DNA from: Boletus sp. NGJ
Lineage: Eukaryota; Basidiomycota; Agaricomycetes; Boletales; Boletaceae
Direction: 5' to 3'
Assembly: GCA_019096195.1 (NCBI GenBank)
Contig: JAGTXK010000108.1
Span: 154,226-218,225, forward strand
Length of the DNA: 64,000 bases
In this document: positions 48,508 to 60,587 of the stretch, piece after piece
Numbering within the stretch: position 1 is the first letter of the stretch
Layout of the letters: every line of letters starts with the position of its first letter
The notes under the pieces: generated by a model
Told to the model about the DNA's origin: nothing
Database searches by the model: none
Seen by the model: only the letters and a program-made list of their open reading frames with translations
Position numbers and translations under genes: made by a program

Positions 48508-49202
48508 TCTTGGGTCCCAGTGCCGGAGGTGTCAAAAGCCCTGAATTTCTGGTCGCAGGAGACGGCAAAGATTTGCTGGTCATCGCTTGACCACGCAAGT
48601 GGAGTGATCTCGCCCGGTGCAGGTATGTTAGCGTTGATAGTGACGAATTTTTCATCTGTGTGACTGTCGAAAATATGGATCCTCATGTTGCAGACAGTGG
48701 CGAAACGGTCACCATTCGGAGAGAATCGGATTCCATTGACATCCTCGCCATGGTAGAGTGGGCCAACGAGTCTGCCCGCTTGTGAAACTCCAAATGTTTG
48801 CACCGTGGTCGGTCCCAGTGGGAAACGTCGTCGAATCTGGGGAAACGTCGACCGCATACACTAGTACTGTGGTTTCGCCCTCCACGCCGATGACCTTTTC
48901 GTCCATATTCCCATCCCACACACTTGCTCCCTTCTGATAAGTCCCACAAATTATCCCATGATCCCTTGACACAGAAATGGCGATTACGGTCATTCCTGTT
49001 TGCTTTCCGACATCTTCACCATCGCAAAGTCGCCATCGTTGGATCCCATCGTCATTCACGCCTAAAACATGCTTTCCGTGGGGGTGGAACGTATACGTAG
49101 CCAGAGCTACCGGCAAGTACTATTGTTGGGTCTTACTAAATTGTCAACATCGCACAATCACTGCTCAGAACTGCTGCACACCGGTATTTGTCGACGACGT
49201 TC
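48508..49202 (-). pseudogene. WD40 copy 6, truncated pseudogene, inverted
   Basis: On the minus strand only exon 1 and roughly the first five propeller segments remain (YTFHPHGKHVLGVNDDG to IFAVSCDQKFRAFDTSGTGT). Similarity stops after the GGGACCCA that begins the normal GTQLAES segment. The ATG of exon 1 reads ACG (near 49200). Two bases are missing in the blade 3 segment GGGCAGACTCGTTGG (expected GGGCAGAGACTC), which shifts the frame. No tail exons follow. It is a dead 5' fragment carried in inverted orientation. Confidence 0.85.
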
Positions 49203-49296
49203 TCACCAATATCAATGGTAGTCATCGTGAGGTTTGAAGAGTGAAAAAAAACGAAGTATTTCGGTTTACTGGTGGTGCGCAAGAAACACGTTTCCT

Positions 49297-49317
49297 TATT
49301 CTCAATATGGTATGTTC
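49297..49317 (-). promoter_or_regulatory. Promoter box remnant of WD40 copy 6
   Basis: TATTCTCAATATGGTATGTTC is the inverted form of the box seen before copies 2, 3, 5 and 8, with one central change (GACC to TACC). It lies about 95 bp from the former start. Confidence 0.4.
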
Positions 49318-50635
49318 ACAGAGGTGCCTCGTGTCTTTGGCGTTTATGCTTACTCGGAGATACATGGCCTCGTTACGACGGCCAGGCGAGCTTTCAACAT
49401 CGTCGAAACCTGCCCTCCTTGCCACATATGGTCCTATCCTAGCATTTGCGAATGTTCGTCATATCTCTATTGCCGCAACGAGGCATTAATAAACCAACAT
49501 GCGACAACCCCGGCACGAAATCCAAGGGCAAGTCAAACTCCAGTCGAACGTACGTGTGCGCAGGCAGGCCGGTCTCATGCTTCGTACATCTCTCCGGAGC
49601 TCGAGCAGTCGTGCTCACGTAGCTTCGTTGACGCTAGCAATGCCTTTGGACGATCAATGGCGCATTCCTTCAGCGTTCAGGAAAGCTCAATCTCGCAACC
49701 GTGAAAATTCACCGTTCCTTCATTCCGCGCCCCAGCCGCTGCGGATACCCTCCGCATAGACGGCAACTCCAGAAAATGTGCATCGACCGTTTCTGTGGCC
49801 TCTGGCACTGATCACCCACAGTCGAATAAGAATGCTGCTGTTGCACTGATACCAAGCCTTCTGTCCGATTTTTACATTGTTGGATGATGTCGAGTCCGGG
49901 GAGGTTGATGAGGTTGATATCGCGTTCCGAAACCTGGTCGATAAGGCTCCGCCGCCAACCAAACTGCTTATGAGTGGTTGTTCGCTGACAAGGGATCGAG
50001 TGGGTATGCCAACGCGATGCGTCGGCCGCGAGGAAGTCGATTCTCGGACGTATCACCCCTCAGCGGGTAGCAGCAGTCCCTGCTCATAGGACCCCTCCCG
50101 TCTGCGTCGGATCTCGTCCTGGCGAGAGAAGCCGCATCGGTGTATCAAGCCTGCGCGATCTTGAGTGGAAACGACGTAACATTGACGTGCCCACCGAGGG
50201 GCCTGGCAACGATGAGGATCTCATGAATGCCGTTCGGTTGTTGCGGGGTGTCGCAAATATCTGATGAGCGTCACACACACAAACGGCGTGTATCTTGCAG
50301 TGTCGAGACTGCACATCCTTTCGGCCAGCGTTAGTAAATAGATATGTCATGTACTCCTCTTGAATGTTGTACCGCATTGGCTCCGATACAGCATGGCGAT
50401 GGCAGCTCTCATATGTTTGGATGACATGTAAACTCATGCCCTGTTACCAGGGTCTAACTCCTGTACAAGAGATCGAACGTCGCATTTATCAAAAGCTGAC
50501 TTCTGTCTTCGTCGACATTCGTTAAAGCTCTAATCAACCCACGGACCGGCTACCAGGACTCATACCAATGCTACGAGGTAATACAAATTCAAAGAAAGGT
50601 CCAGATGACATGATCCAGCATGGCATGGCATCGAG
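49318..50635. other. Inverted WD40 flank and repeat R material
   Basis: About 49320-49690 is the upstream flank of copy 6 in inverted orientation. About 49760-50200 matches, inverted, pieces of the repeats near 56700, 59850 and 63350. A plus-strand stretch at 49877-49960 reads DDVESGEVDEVD, which has a counterpart near 56690-56740 on the minus strand, so the repeat may contain a decayed exon. About 50440-50635 is the downstream flank of copy 7. Confidence 0.4.
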
Positions 50636-52866
50636 TTATCCATGTGTCCCATCTTCTGCACCTGAGCGACAACAGACCATCCACGAGGGTACCCTGAGCG
50701 CAATGATAGCATCGCCTGATCCTCGCTGATGTGCGACTGTGAGTGTAAGAATGTAAGCTAAAGGAATCACGCGCACCGTTATATGGACCCTCTCGGCTGA
50801 GGGTTGAGACGGGTTATACTCCTGCGCCTAACGGAATGTGAGCCGTCGTGAGAGTTCCACCACTACAACCAAAAAAAAAAACGTACTGGGCCGGCTTCGT
50901 TTGCGCTCGCGGAACCTGTCCACTGCGTGGGGCGTCTTTGTTCGGATGGTTCGGAGCAGTACTCTTGACAGGTGATTTATCTCGTAAGGTGTGATGGGTC
51001 CCTGGATACAAACTCGAGAGAGAATGAACCTCTTGGGGTGTCCACGATGTCGCGACTGTTCGTTAGAACGATATGTTAGACACCTCACATTCGATCATCT
51101 GTCAAGCAGGGCGCTCACTGGCCTGCGTTGACCCGCAGCCATCCACGAAGGTCCCTCGTTTGTGACATCCACTCTCGGTGATAAGTGGGAAGGTGATTGA
51201 CGACTAGCAGGCTCGCGCGACTTTCCGGAATGTCGATCAGGCTTCGGTGAAGCGGGGCCTCTGTCATTCTTCCTCTGTAGCCACTTTCTAAATATGGAGG
51301 GGCCCCGGGGCGACTCGACAGTGTTCAGATTTTCATCTGCATGTGGCTCTGGACGGGAGGTTACTAGTGGAAAATTGGATGGTTGTAGTATGGGTTGAGA
51401 TGAGCCAATTGGCAATATCTCATCCTCCCGGGTATCGGCAGGCAAAGCCGGGGACAGTGGCTCCAGCAGTGTCAAGACGGAAGCAAGAGGAGACTAAAGT
51501 AATCACCCACCTCGTCGTAGTCGAATTGAGGGGGCATGCTCGACGACACCTTGAGATAATGCTATCGTGAGAACTCGGTTCAATGGGGAAACAAACGAAC
51601 AGATACCTCGAGGCGATCATCCTCCTCTCTGCTGGTCCCTTGGACTTGACTCGACTGAACTCCCCAGGAACTTGCTGCTGTACGTACACAAGTGACGGAG
51701 TCAGCGCAACCATTTTGGTGACGGAATCACGAAATCTTACTGTGGTGGAGCTAGATACCTTGCCATCGTGGTCGCCCGATGTTAAAGGCTGTTCGTCTTC
51801 TTTGCGAGTAGAAACCTACATATATTGTCAACGTGGGAGATGTGATGGGGATTATCCGTGCAAGGAGTATAAAGGCATAAATACTTACACCGAATGACCC
51901 ATACAAGTCTGGGAGAATGTTACGTAGATCACGAATGTCGATTTTCCCATTATATCGTCCCGTCGCAAGATAGCTACTGTCCGGTGAGATAGCGACTGAC
52001 CGTATCCGTTCGTTCCCCTCGACAACAGGGCCAATCCGAGTTAGTGTCGATGTATCCAGGAACAGAATGGAATCATCTACAGAGGTAACAATGAATTTGC
52101 CATTGGCGGCTAGGGCGAGCGGATGTTGTGGCCATCAGGGAGAATTTGTGATTTAGCCAGTTGGGTCCCAGTGGAGGCGTCAAACGCCCTGATTTTCTGG
52201 TCGTGGGATGCGGCAAAAATTTGCTGACCATTGCTTGACCACGCAAAGGGAGTGATCGCGGTCCGACTAGGTATGTTAGCGTTGATGGTAATGAGCTTGT
52301 CACCGGTGTGGCTGTCGAAGATGTGGATGGAACTCCCCCAAGCAAGCAGTGGCGATGCGGTCGCCAGTCGGGGAGAATTGGATTGCATTGACTTGCACGT
52401 TATGTTCGAGTGGGCCGACGAGTCTCTGCCCAGTCGTTATGCTCCAGATGCTCGCTTCCTTGGCGCGAGTCCCGGTAGCGAACCTGGACGAACCTGGGCA
52501 AACGTCGACTGCATCAACCCCAATTTCTCCTTCCACGTTGATGACCTTTTCACGCAACTCTCCATCCCACACACTTGCCCCCGCGCCAAGAATTCCGCAA
52601 ACTATCCACTTGTGATCCCTCGACACGGAAATCGCCTGCAACCACATTCCCGTTTGTTTTCCGACCTGTTGACCCGTCTGAAAGTCGCCATCGTCGGATC
52701 CCATCGCTAGTCCCGCCTAGAACATGCTTTCCGTCGGGGTGGAACGCAACTGCGTATACAAAGCTGGAGCCACCAGTCTCAAGTACTATTGTTGGGTCTT
52801 ACCAAATTATCAGCATCGCACAATCACTGCTCAGAACTGCTACACACAGATATTTGTCGACGACAT
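50636..52866 (-). pseudogene. WD40 copy 7, full-length but frameshifted, inverted
   Basis: On the minus strand all ten exon regions can be followed, from ATGTCGTCGACAAATATC (ATG at 52866) to the terminal exon ending ADGTHG-type sequence and TAA at 50638-50636. It is broken by an extra G in CAGACGGGTCAACAG near 52672, an extra C in GAGTTCCATCCACATC near 52330, and a small deletion near 52115 where CACAACATCCGCTCGCC replaces the longer normal sequence. Blade sequences such as ASVWDGELREKV, ASIWSITTGQRLVG and FAASHDQKIRAFDASTGTQL are otherwise well kept, so the inactivation looks recent. It lies tail-to-tail with nothing functional and head-to-head with copy 8. Confidence 0.85.
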
Positions 52867-52963
52867 CCTCACCAAATGTACACAGTGGTGGGGTTCGAAG
52901 AGTGACAAAATGAGTATTTCAGTTTACTTGTGATGTGCAACGTTGCTTCATAAACATGTTTCA

Positions 52964-52985
52964 GTAGTCTCAATATGGTCTGTTC
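52964..52985 (-). promoter_or_regulatory. Promoter box of WD40 copy 7
   Basis: The inverted box contains CTCAATATGGTCTGTTC, about 100 bp upstream of the copy 7 start, with the GAACAGACCATATTGAG core intact. Confidence 0.45.
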
Positions 52986-55900
52986 ATGCCGTGCCTCGGC
53001 GTGTTAGGTGACCCCGCTACGACGACCAGACAATCTGTCAACGTCGGCGAAGCTTGCCTTCCTTGCCACGCGGAGTCCTATCCGGCCTACGAGTGCTCGC
53101 CATATCTTGGCTGCAGGACTCAATTCATGACAAGCGTATAATTCGCATTAAACCGACTCGCGACTTACCCCGTACACTTTCCCGTGAACTCTAGTCGAAC
53201 GTACGTCTGCGCACCTACTCACATCATATTTATGTGCGCAAGCTGGCCGTTCTCGCCCTTCCTATGTACCTCTCCGAAGCTCGAGCGGTTGCGCTCACAC
53301 AGAACCTCGTTGACGTTAGCAATCCCCTCGGACGATCAATGGCGGGTTCCTTGGTTGACCAGGGCCAGGCTATCTCACAGAGAACCACATGAAAGCTATG
53401 GAATCGCCAGATATTGCTCTCAAGTACTATGTGGAGCGGATCTTACGAACGCAGCATGCACGTCAGTGTGAGTAAGGGCGCCACATTGTCTAATGTGTTC
53501 TATCGCTATTCAATGCAGGATAGAAGTGTCGTATTTTGATACTCAGATGAAGAGGGACGGACCTGTTCATTGTTGTAGTACTTCGACTGACCCACCGCTC
53601 GCCTGCCATTTACGCATCATGTACCCAGTATGCGGTACTACACGAGAGCGAGAAAATGCTGGTGGGTACCCGATGTGGTCCCGGCAGCTCGGCTGACCCG
53701 TGGAAGCACACTCTAGGTCACTGCTGGCTTATCGCTGATAAGAAGCCACCCGCCTTCACCCAAATCTATGCCACTGTCCTTTTGTTCTGTTGCGCCCATT
53801 ATACCTCGCATCTTGGATCTCGCAAGTCCCTGTTCTGGTTTGCCAGCTCCCTCCAATTGCTATGGTAGTTCACCTGAACAGCCCTGGACGGACAGCGGTC
53901 GGAGTAGCGGTTTAAAGCCCCTGACGAGAATTTTCACAGGCTCATTGAAACCACACCCCTTTGCCTGTCTGTACATGGTCCCGATCCTCGGAGAGTGGCG
54001 TCCGACGGACGCAGCAAAGAGGACCGACGGCTTAGATCTTCCACTCTTCGCACACTGACTTACCTCTAGGGTTGCGCTTCGTGCTCCAGACTCCCCATTT
54101 GTGGACGTCAACGACGATGATGGTCGGGAGAGCGGGGACAGTGTCCATTTTCAAGGCAGCAAATTGTGACAATCCCACTCGCAATGTTCGTCCACTGACG
54201 AGAGGCTCAAGCCATCGTTTATACGCTTAAAGGTGGTTGCGAACGGATTGTATCATAGGTTTCGAAATCATTCCAGGCCGTATACTCGACACGTCATCCA
54301 CTGATCCTCAAAGATCGCAGACGCGAAGGAAGCGCGGAGGTGTGCATGCGCCGACCCACACGTTCTACTGCGGTGGTTACCCTCGTCCGAATACTCCATT
54401 GCGTTAGGCAAGATCTCCCTCCTGCTCGTGCGCGGCATGTTTGTGATCCTTGACATTCCAGCCTCACGGAAAGGTTGTACTATGATGCAGCACGCAGCAG
54501 CAACGGCTTGCTCCGCTGCCAATGCCGACTAAACTACTTACAAGCGATTGCTTGTTGACGAGGGATTGAATGCAGATGCAAACATACTGCGCGCCGCACG
54601 AGGGAGGCCGATTCAGCGACGTACCATGCCGCGATCGAGGAGGGACGCTGGATCCATGTGTCTCCATCATCTGTACCTGAGTTACAACAGACCATCCATG
54701 AGGGTACAATGTGTGCCTCAAAATGACTCGCTCGTATTTCCATAATTGTGAGCCCATAGGTTACAACCATCCATACCGGCCTTCTTTGTTGTCCAGCTCG
54801 AGAGTGATACCGCTCGACTCCGTACTGGGCTTTTTTCGGTGGCTCTCTTGTCGGCTGCCCCGACGATGTCGATAGAGGAGTAACGCCTCTCCAGGGATGT
54901 GGCTTTACCCTACCGTACGCGCTCGTAGCATTATTCGGAAGACCGTTCCCCTCGCAGTTCGAGGGAGAAGATAAATGCGCAAACGAGTCCTCGTACATTC
55001 CACGTACCCCAACTTCCTAGCAACTCCTCCAAAATTCGCTGTGCGAGTTGCTGGTGCGACCATGGAGCTTCCTGCCCATTGGTGGGACGGGATGTGCATC
55101 TCCATCATGCCCCCGGTGCCATGCAACTCGTACCAATGCCTGGGCCACCGTACACGCTCCTTCGCCACATGTACCACATGTAGAACCATGCCGCAAATCC
55201 CAATATTTGAGCTGCGCTCCTATCTTTCATCCGCCATTTGTATCATATGCTGACCAATAGCCAATTGGTATGCTTCTTTCGCGATAAGCAGTATATACAG
55301 GATCATTTCTGCACTGCGGTGGAACCATGGCAGTCATGCAAGTAGCCACTGGCGGCTACCAACCTGCTCAGCCAGGTTTCACTATCACGTGGACACCATT
55401 CTCCGTCGTCACATGAATCGCCGAATTGCTGTTACACAGACTCACATCAGAGTCAGTCATGATGCACCAGCGGCCACAGTCATCAACGATCCTGCCAAAA
55501 CGAAAATAGGCACCTGATTAGTACGATAAGACCAGATGAGCACATGAAGCCAACCTTTATCGCAGCCTTGATCTCAGTGCATCTCCATCCTTGTGTTCAC
55601 CACTCATGGTGAGGTCTGTCTCTCCCCATTCCTGAATCCCAACAGGCTGCGGGTCAAAGGTCTCGCTCGCTCGGCTCCGTCGCATGTTTCTAGCCTTTAA
55701 CGTAGAGCCCGCAAAACTCACATCGTCCTTTGGACCACACATCAATGTCACTATCATCCCGCTGCATGAACGGCACACGTCCATTACGCGAATCACCTGT
55801 AGAGCTCCTCGCAGGACTCTCTCCTCGGATGGAACCGTTGCTTGCAAATGGACGTTGAGGGATCAATATAATGGTGACTAAAATCTGTGTGATAGGGTTT

Positions 55901-57137
55901 TACTTGACGTCGAGGACGAAATGGCAGATACAAGGGCACTGTGCGGAAGCTGCGGGTGACCCTCGGGAACGTTGACCGAGGGGGTACGTGAAGTACAGCG
56001 AAGACGACCGGACTAGTAGTCTTCCTCGACAGAAGAGGACCGGGTATGAAATGGATCAGAAGCACAGGTAGGATGCGAGAGAAACTCCACGATGTCGATG
56101 ACCGCACAGGGGAAATAAAAACAGACACTGTGTCTGAGTTGTCATTGCGAGCAGAGAGACTACCCATCATGGGTGCACGTTGTCGTGTGCCTATTTCAGG
56201 CTGAGAAGAAAGCACGGAAGTAGCAACGTTAAACTAAACTTGCGAAGCGATGAAAGTGACGCTAATGTCTTACTAGTACTTTGCCTTTCAGGAGGTTAAA
56301 AGAGCACTGTAAATGATGTGAGAGGTTCACGTTATAGGGGTGGGTACAATCCGTGGCTTGACGGATGGCTTGCGAGCCCCGGAGAGTTCATCCGGCTCTT
56401 TATCCGGGCGCTGAATAACCGAATATCATTTATGAGATCCTCATTGTTGTCATGTCTCTTTTCAGGAACAGAAAAACGGTTGGTCCTTCTGAACGCCTTG
56501 TTCCTTGCGCTTCGTTTAAAGTTCTTGACCGAGTTCTGATCCCGCATGAGGGGCGTCAGCAGAGGTGAGCCAACAGCCAGAGACATACAGAACGATGCCC
56601 GCCATCGGAACGTGCGCGAGTCCCGTCGACGCAACAAGTTACCGTCCGTTTCCGACCAGGCTGCGGGACGGGATATTCAACCTCATTAACCTCCCCGGAC
56701 TCAGAATCATCCAACGATAAGAAAATCGGACCGAAGGCTTGGTATCAATGCAACAGCAGCGTTCTTGATCGACTGTGGGCGGTGAATGCCCGAGGCAACA
56801 AAAAAAAGGGTCGAGTGCAACCGTCCGAGCTCCGGAGAGACAGATAGGAAGCGCGAGATTGACCAGGGTGCGCACATGTGTGAATGTGACGTGGTATGAT
56901 TGGGTGCGCACTGCGCAGACGTACGTTCGACCGGACTTTGATCGCGCCGTTCACGGGAACATGTCGGATTTTGGGCGGGCCATGTCGCAAGTTGGTTTAC
57001 AGTGATGCGAATTGTATATTCGCTGTGAACCGAGGCCTGCAATCGAGAGTACCCTCAAGTCCCAGAATAAGACTATGCGTGGCAAGAAGCGCAGGTTTCG
57101 CTGGGGAATAAGCGCCAAAGACACAAGGCAGCTGTGT
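52986..57137. repeat. 4.1-kb head-to-head spacer between WD40 copies 7 and 8
   Basis: This is a mosaic of shared repeats with no supported gene. About 52986-53480 is the copy 7 upstream flank. About 53480-54540 is inverted relative to 26340-27780, with the CGAGAGCGAGAAAATGC landmark. About 54790-55050 resembles 16540-16830. About 55430-56760 is the second copy of repeat D (first at 22790-24310). About 56800-57137 is the copy 8 upstream flank. The frames seen here are not kept between repeat copies. Confidence 0.5.
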
Positions 57138-57158
57138 GAACAGACCATATTGAGAATA
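57138..57158 (+). promoter_or_regulatory. Promoter box of WD40 copy 8
   Basis: GAACAGACCATATTGAGAATA ends 100 bp before the ATG of a copy that no longer encodes a protein, so the box survives next to a pseudogene. Confidence 0.5.
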
Positions 57159-57257
57159 GGGAAACGTGTTTATAGGGCAACGTTGCGGACCACGAGTAAA
57201 CCAAAACATCCCGCTTTTTCGCTCTTCGAACCCCACGACTGTGTACCATTGGTGAGA

Positions 57258-59481
57258 ATGCCGTCGACGAATACCGGTGTGTAGCAGTTCCGAGCAGTGA
57301 TTGCGTGATGCTGACAATTTGGTAATACCCAACACCAGTACTTGAGACCGGTAGCTCTGGCGCAGTATACGCAGTCGCATTCCATCCCGACGGAAAGCAT
57401 GTTTTAGGCGGGACTAGCGACGGGATCTGACGATGGCGACTTTCAGATGGTGAGGAGGTTGGAAAACAAACGGGAATGATGGTGTTTGCCATTTCCGTTT
57501 CGAAGGATCAGAAGTGGATAGTGTGTGGGACTGGCAAGGGGGCAAGCGTGTGGGACGGAAAGATGCATGAAAAGGTCATCGAAGTGGAGGGCGGAGACAT
57601 TGCATGGGCAGTCGATGTTTCCCCAGATTCGACGAGGTTTGCCATTGGGACTGGCCGCAACGACGCAAGCATCTGGAGCATTACGAATGGGGAGCGACTC
57701 GTCTGACCGTTGCAACATGACGAAGATGTCACTGGACTTCGATTCTCCCCGAATGGCGAGCTTGGGGAGCTCCATTCGCATTTTTGACAGCTACATCGGT
57801 GATGAACTCGTCACCATCACTGAGATTGAGATACCTACACGGGGCGCAATCACTCCAATTGCGTGGTCAAGCGATGGTCTGAAATTTTTTGCTTCATCCG
57901 CGAACCGAAAAATCCAGGTGTTTGACGCCTCCACATGGACCCAACGTGCCAAATCACAAATTCTTCGTGACGACAACCCACAATGTCCACTCTATTGTCC
58001 TAGCCACCAACGGCAAATTCAGTACTACCTTTGCAGGCCATTCCATCTCATTCCTGGACACATCGACACTCGCTCGGATTGGCCCTATTATTGAGGACAG
58101 CGAACAGATAAGGTCAGTTGCCATCTCACTGGACAGTAACTGTCTGGCGACTGGACGAGAAGAGGGGAAAATTGTCATTCGCGAACTTGGAAAGATTTTC
58201 CCAGAGTTGTATGGTCCATTTAATGTAGGTATTGGTGTCTTCACACTCCTTCCATGTTGAATAAGCCCTGTCCTATCTCCCACATTGACAAAATATGTAG
58301 GTATCTACTCGCGAAGATGTTCAACAAGACGAACAACCTCCGACATCAGGTGACCATGATGGCAAGGTATTTAGCTCCACCCCACTTTCATCATTCCGTC
58401 ACCAAAATAATTGCGCTGACTCCGTCATTGTGTACGTACAACAGGAAGTTCGTGGGGAATCCAGTCGAGTTGCCAAGTCCAAGGGACACGGCGTGGGTGA
58501 CGATGGCGATCTCATTGAGGTATTAGTTCGTTTGCTTCCCCCTCGAACCCAGTTCTCACGATAGCATAGCGTGAGGTGTCGTCGACGCCTGCTCAATTCG
58601 ACTACGACGACGAGGTTGGTGATCACTTTAGTCTCCTCTTGCTTCCGTGTTGACACTCGTGGAGTCATCATTGTCCCCAGCATGCTCTGCTGATGGCCAG
58701 CCCGGGGAGGATGAGATACCACCAGTTGGCTCATCTCATCCCATATCGCAATCATCCGATTTCCCACCAGTGACTCCAGAGGCACATGTAGAGGCTAATC
58801 CGAATACTACCGAGTCACCCTGGCGCCGCTCCATATTCGGAAAGTGGCTACAGAGGACGAGGAACAACGGCTCCACTTCACCTAAATCTGGCCGGCTTTC
58901 CAGAAAGTCGCGTGAGCCTGCCGGTCCTTCCGACTCTCCAGCAGGAGTCAATACCACAAACAAAGGACCTTCGTGGATGGTTGCAGGTCAACTTACGCCA
59001 GTGAGTGTCGTTCGTTGACAGACGATCGGATGTAATATGCTAACATATTATTCCGGAGAGTGGCCGCAAGATCCGGGGGGAGACCCAAGGTTTGTCGTGC
59101 CACGAGTTTGGATGCAGGTACTCATCACACGTTACAGAAGAAACCGTCTGCCAAGGTTGCTGTTCCCAAAGATCCGACCGAAGATACTTCCCGTAGTGGA
59201 CAAGGTTCTGCGGGCACGAACGAAGCCGGCCCAGTGCGTTTTTTCTTGTCGATGGTAGAACTCGTCACGAAAGCTCACATTTCATTAGGTGCTACAACAG
59301 AATAATCCCTCAGCCGGGAGGGTTCATGTAACGGTGCGCGTCATTCCCTTTGGCTTGCCTTCTTACACTCATAGTCCCACATCAGCGAGGATCAGCCGAT
59401 GCTCTCGTTGCAGTCAGGCTACCCTTATGGATTGTCTGTTGCAGCTCAGGTACAGAGGATGGGACACACGGATCCAGGTGA
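57258..59481 (+). pseudogene. WD40 copy 8, pseudogene with stops
   Basis: All exon regions are present, from the ATG at 57258 (MPSTNT) to the terminal stop at 59481, but the gene is dead. The exon 2 acceptor, AAG elsewhere, reads AAT (TTGGTAAT near 57324). In-frame TGA codons lie at 57428-57430 (CGA elsewhere) and 57704-57706. A deletion of about 17 nt near 57760 and a small insertion near 57968 shift the frame. The tail still reads well (FGKWLQRTRNNGSTSPKSGR, GPSWMVAGQ), although the GKRKR of the basic cluster is altered to GQLTP. The tail is nearly identical to copy 9 around 58650-58760. Confidence 0.88.
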
Positions 59482-60490
59482 TTCGATGTGATGCACGTAG
59501 ATACCATGCTGGATCATGAATTTCTTTCATTCGTATACCTCGTAGCATTAGTGATCGCCGGTCCATGATCGAGTTCGGACCTTCATGATTGACACGGATT
59601 AGGAAAGCTTGGTGAAAGAGTGAACAACTGGTCTCTGAAACGGTCCCCACTGCCTACTAATAGCAGCGTCCATTGTCTCGTCCCACTTTTCTCCAAACGC
59701 ATGATCGTTCTTTCTCCGCGCACGTTCCTTCTCCGGGTCCGACGGATATGGGAAGGTTGGTTTGACGACGCGACCGCTGTGGTTAGCAGTCCGACGAGCC
59801 TGTCGCCGCTACCCGCTGAGAAGTGAATCTAATCACAGAATCAACTTCCTCGCGTGCAACGCGCAGTGCGTTGGCACATCCGCACTCGATCCCTTGTCAG
59901 GAAATGACCACTGGTAAGCATTTTGGTTGGCGGCATAGTTGCAGTGTCGCGGTACAGCCACTCCGTGAGAGTTGCAACACGTCAAGGAACACGAACATGA
60001 CTTGCGAGGTGAGCTTCTCCAATGCAGCGGAGAGTCTTCGAACAATCTTGCAAAAGTAACTGTGAACGTCTCGGAACCGGACACACTCCTCCTCGCAGCA
60101 TCCGCTCGAGCCCAAATAGCTTCGTGAGTTCCAAGACCGCTTGCTACCTCTACCCAGTTGACGAAGTGGCTCGTTCTCGTCGATACATTCTGTGACCCCG
60201 TGATGTGAGAGGGTGCGCAGACGTGCGTTCGACCGGACTTTGACCGCGCCGTTTAGGGGAACGGGTCTGATTTTTTGGGGGGCATGTCACGAGTTGGTTT
60301 ACAAGTAATGCGAATTGTACACTCGTCGTGAACCGAGGCCTGCAGCCGAGATGCGACGGACATTTGCAAGAGGGTAAGACTACGCGTGGCAACGAAGGCA
60401 AGTTTCACCGATATTGACTGCTTTTCTGGTCGTCGCAACGGGGTCATCTGAGAAACGAGTAAGAATAAGCGCCAAAGGCACGAGGCACCT
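59482..60490. other. Spacer between WD40 copies 8 and 9
   Basis: The downstream flank and repeat R material (about 59482-60100) match 62848-63420 closely, then the copy 9 upstream flank begins near 60200. No gene is recognised. Confidence 0.45.
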
Positions 60491-60494
60491 GTGT

Positions 60495-60502
60495 GAACAA
60501 TA
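60495..60502 (+). promoter_or_regulatory. Promoter of WD40 copy 9, box deleted
   Basis: GAACAATA stands where the other copies have GAACAGACCATATTGAGAATA, the same 12-bp loss as in copy 1. Confidence 0.5.
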
Positions 60503-60587
60503 AGGAAACGTTTTTAGGAGCAACGTTGCGCAGCACGAGTCAAACCGAAACACCTCGCTCCTACACCGACGATTGTGTACTACTGGA

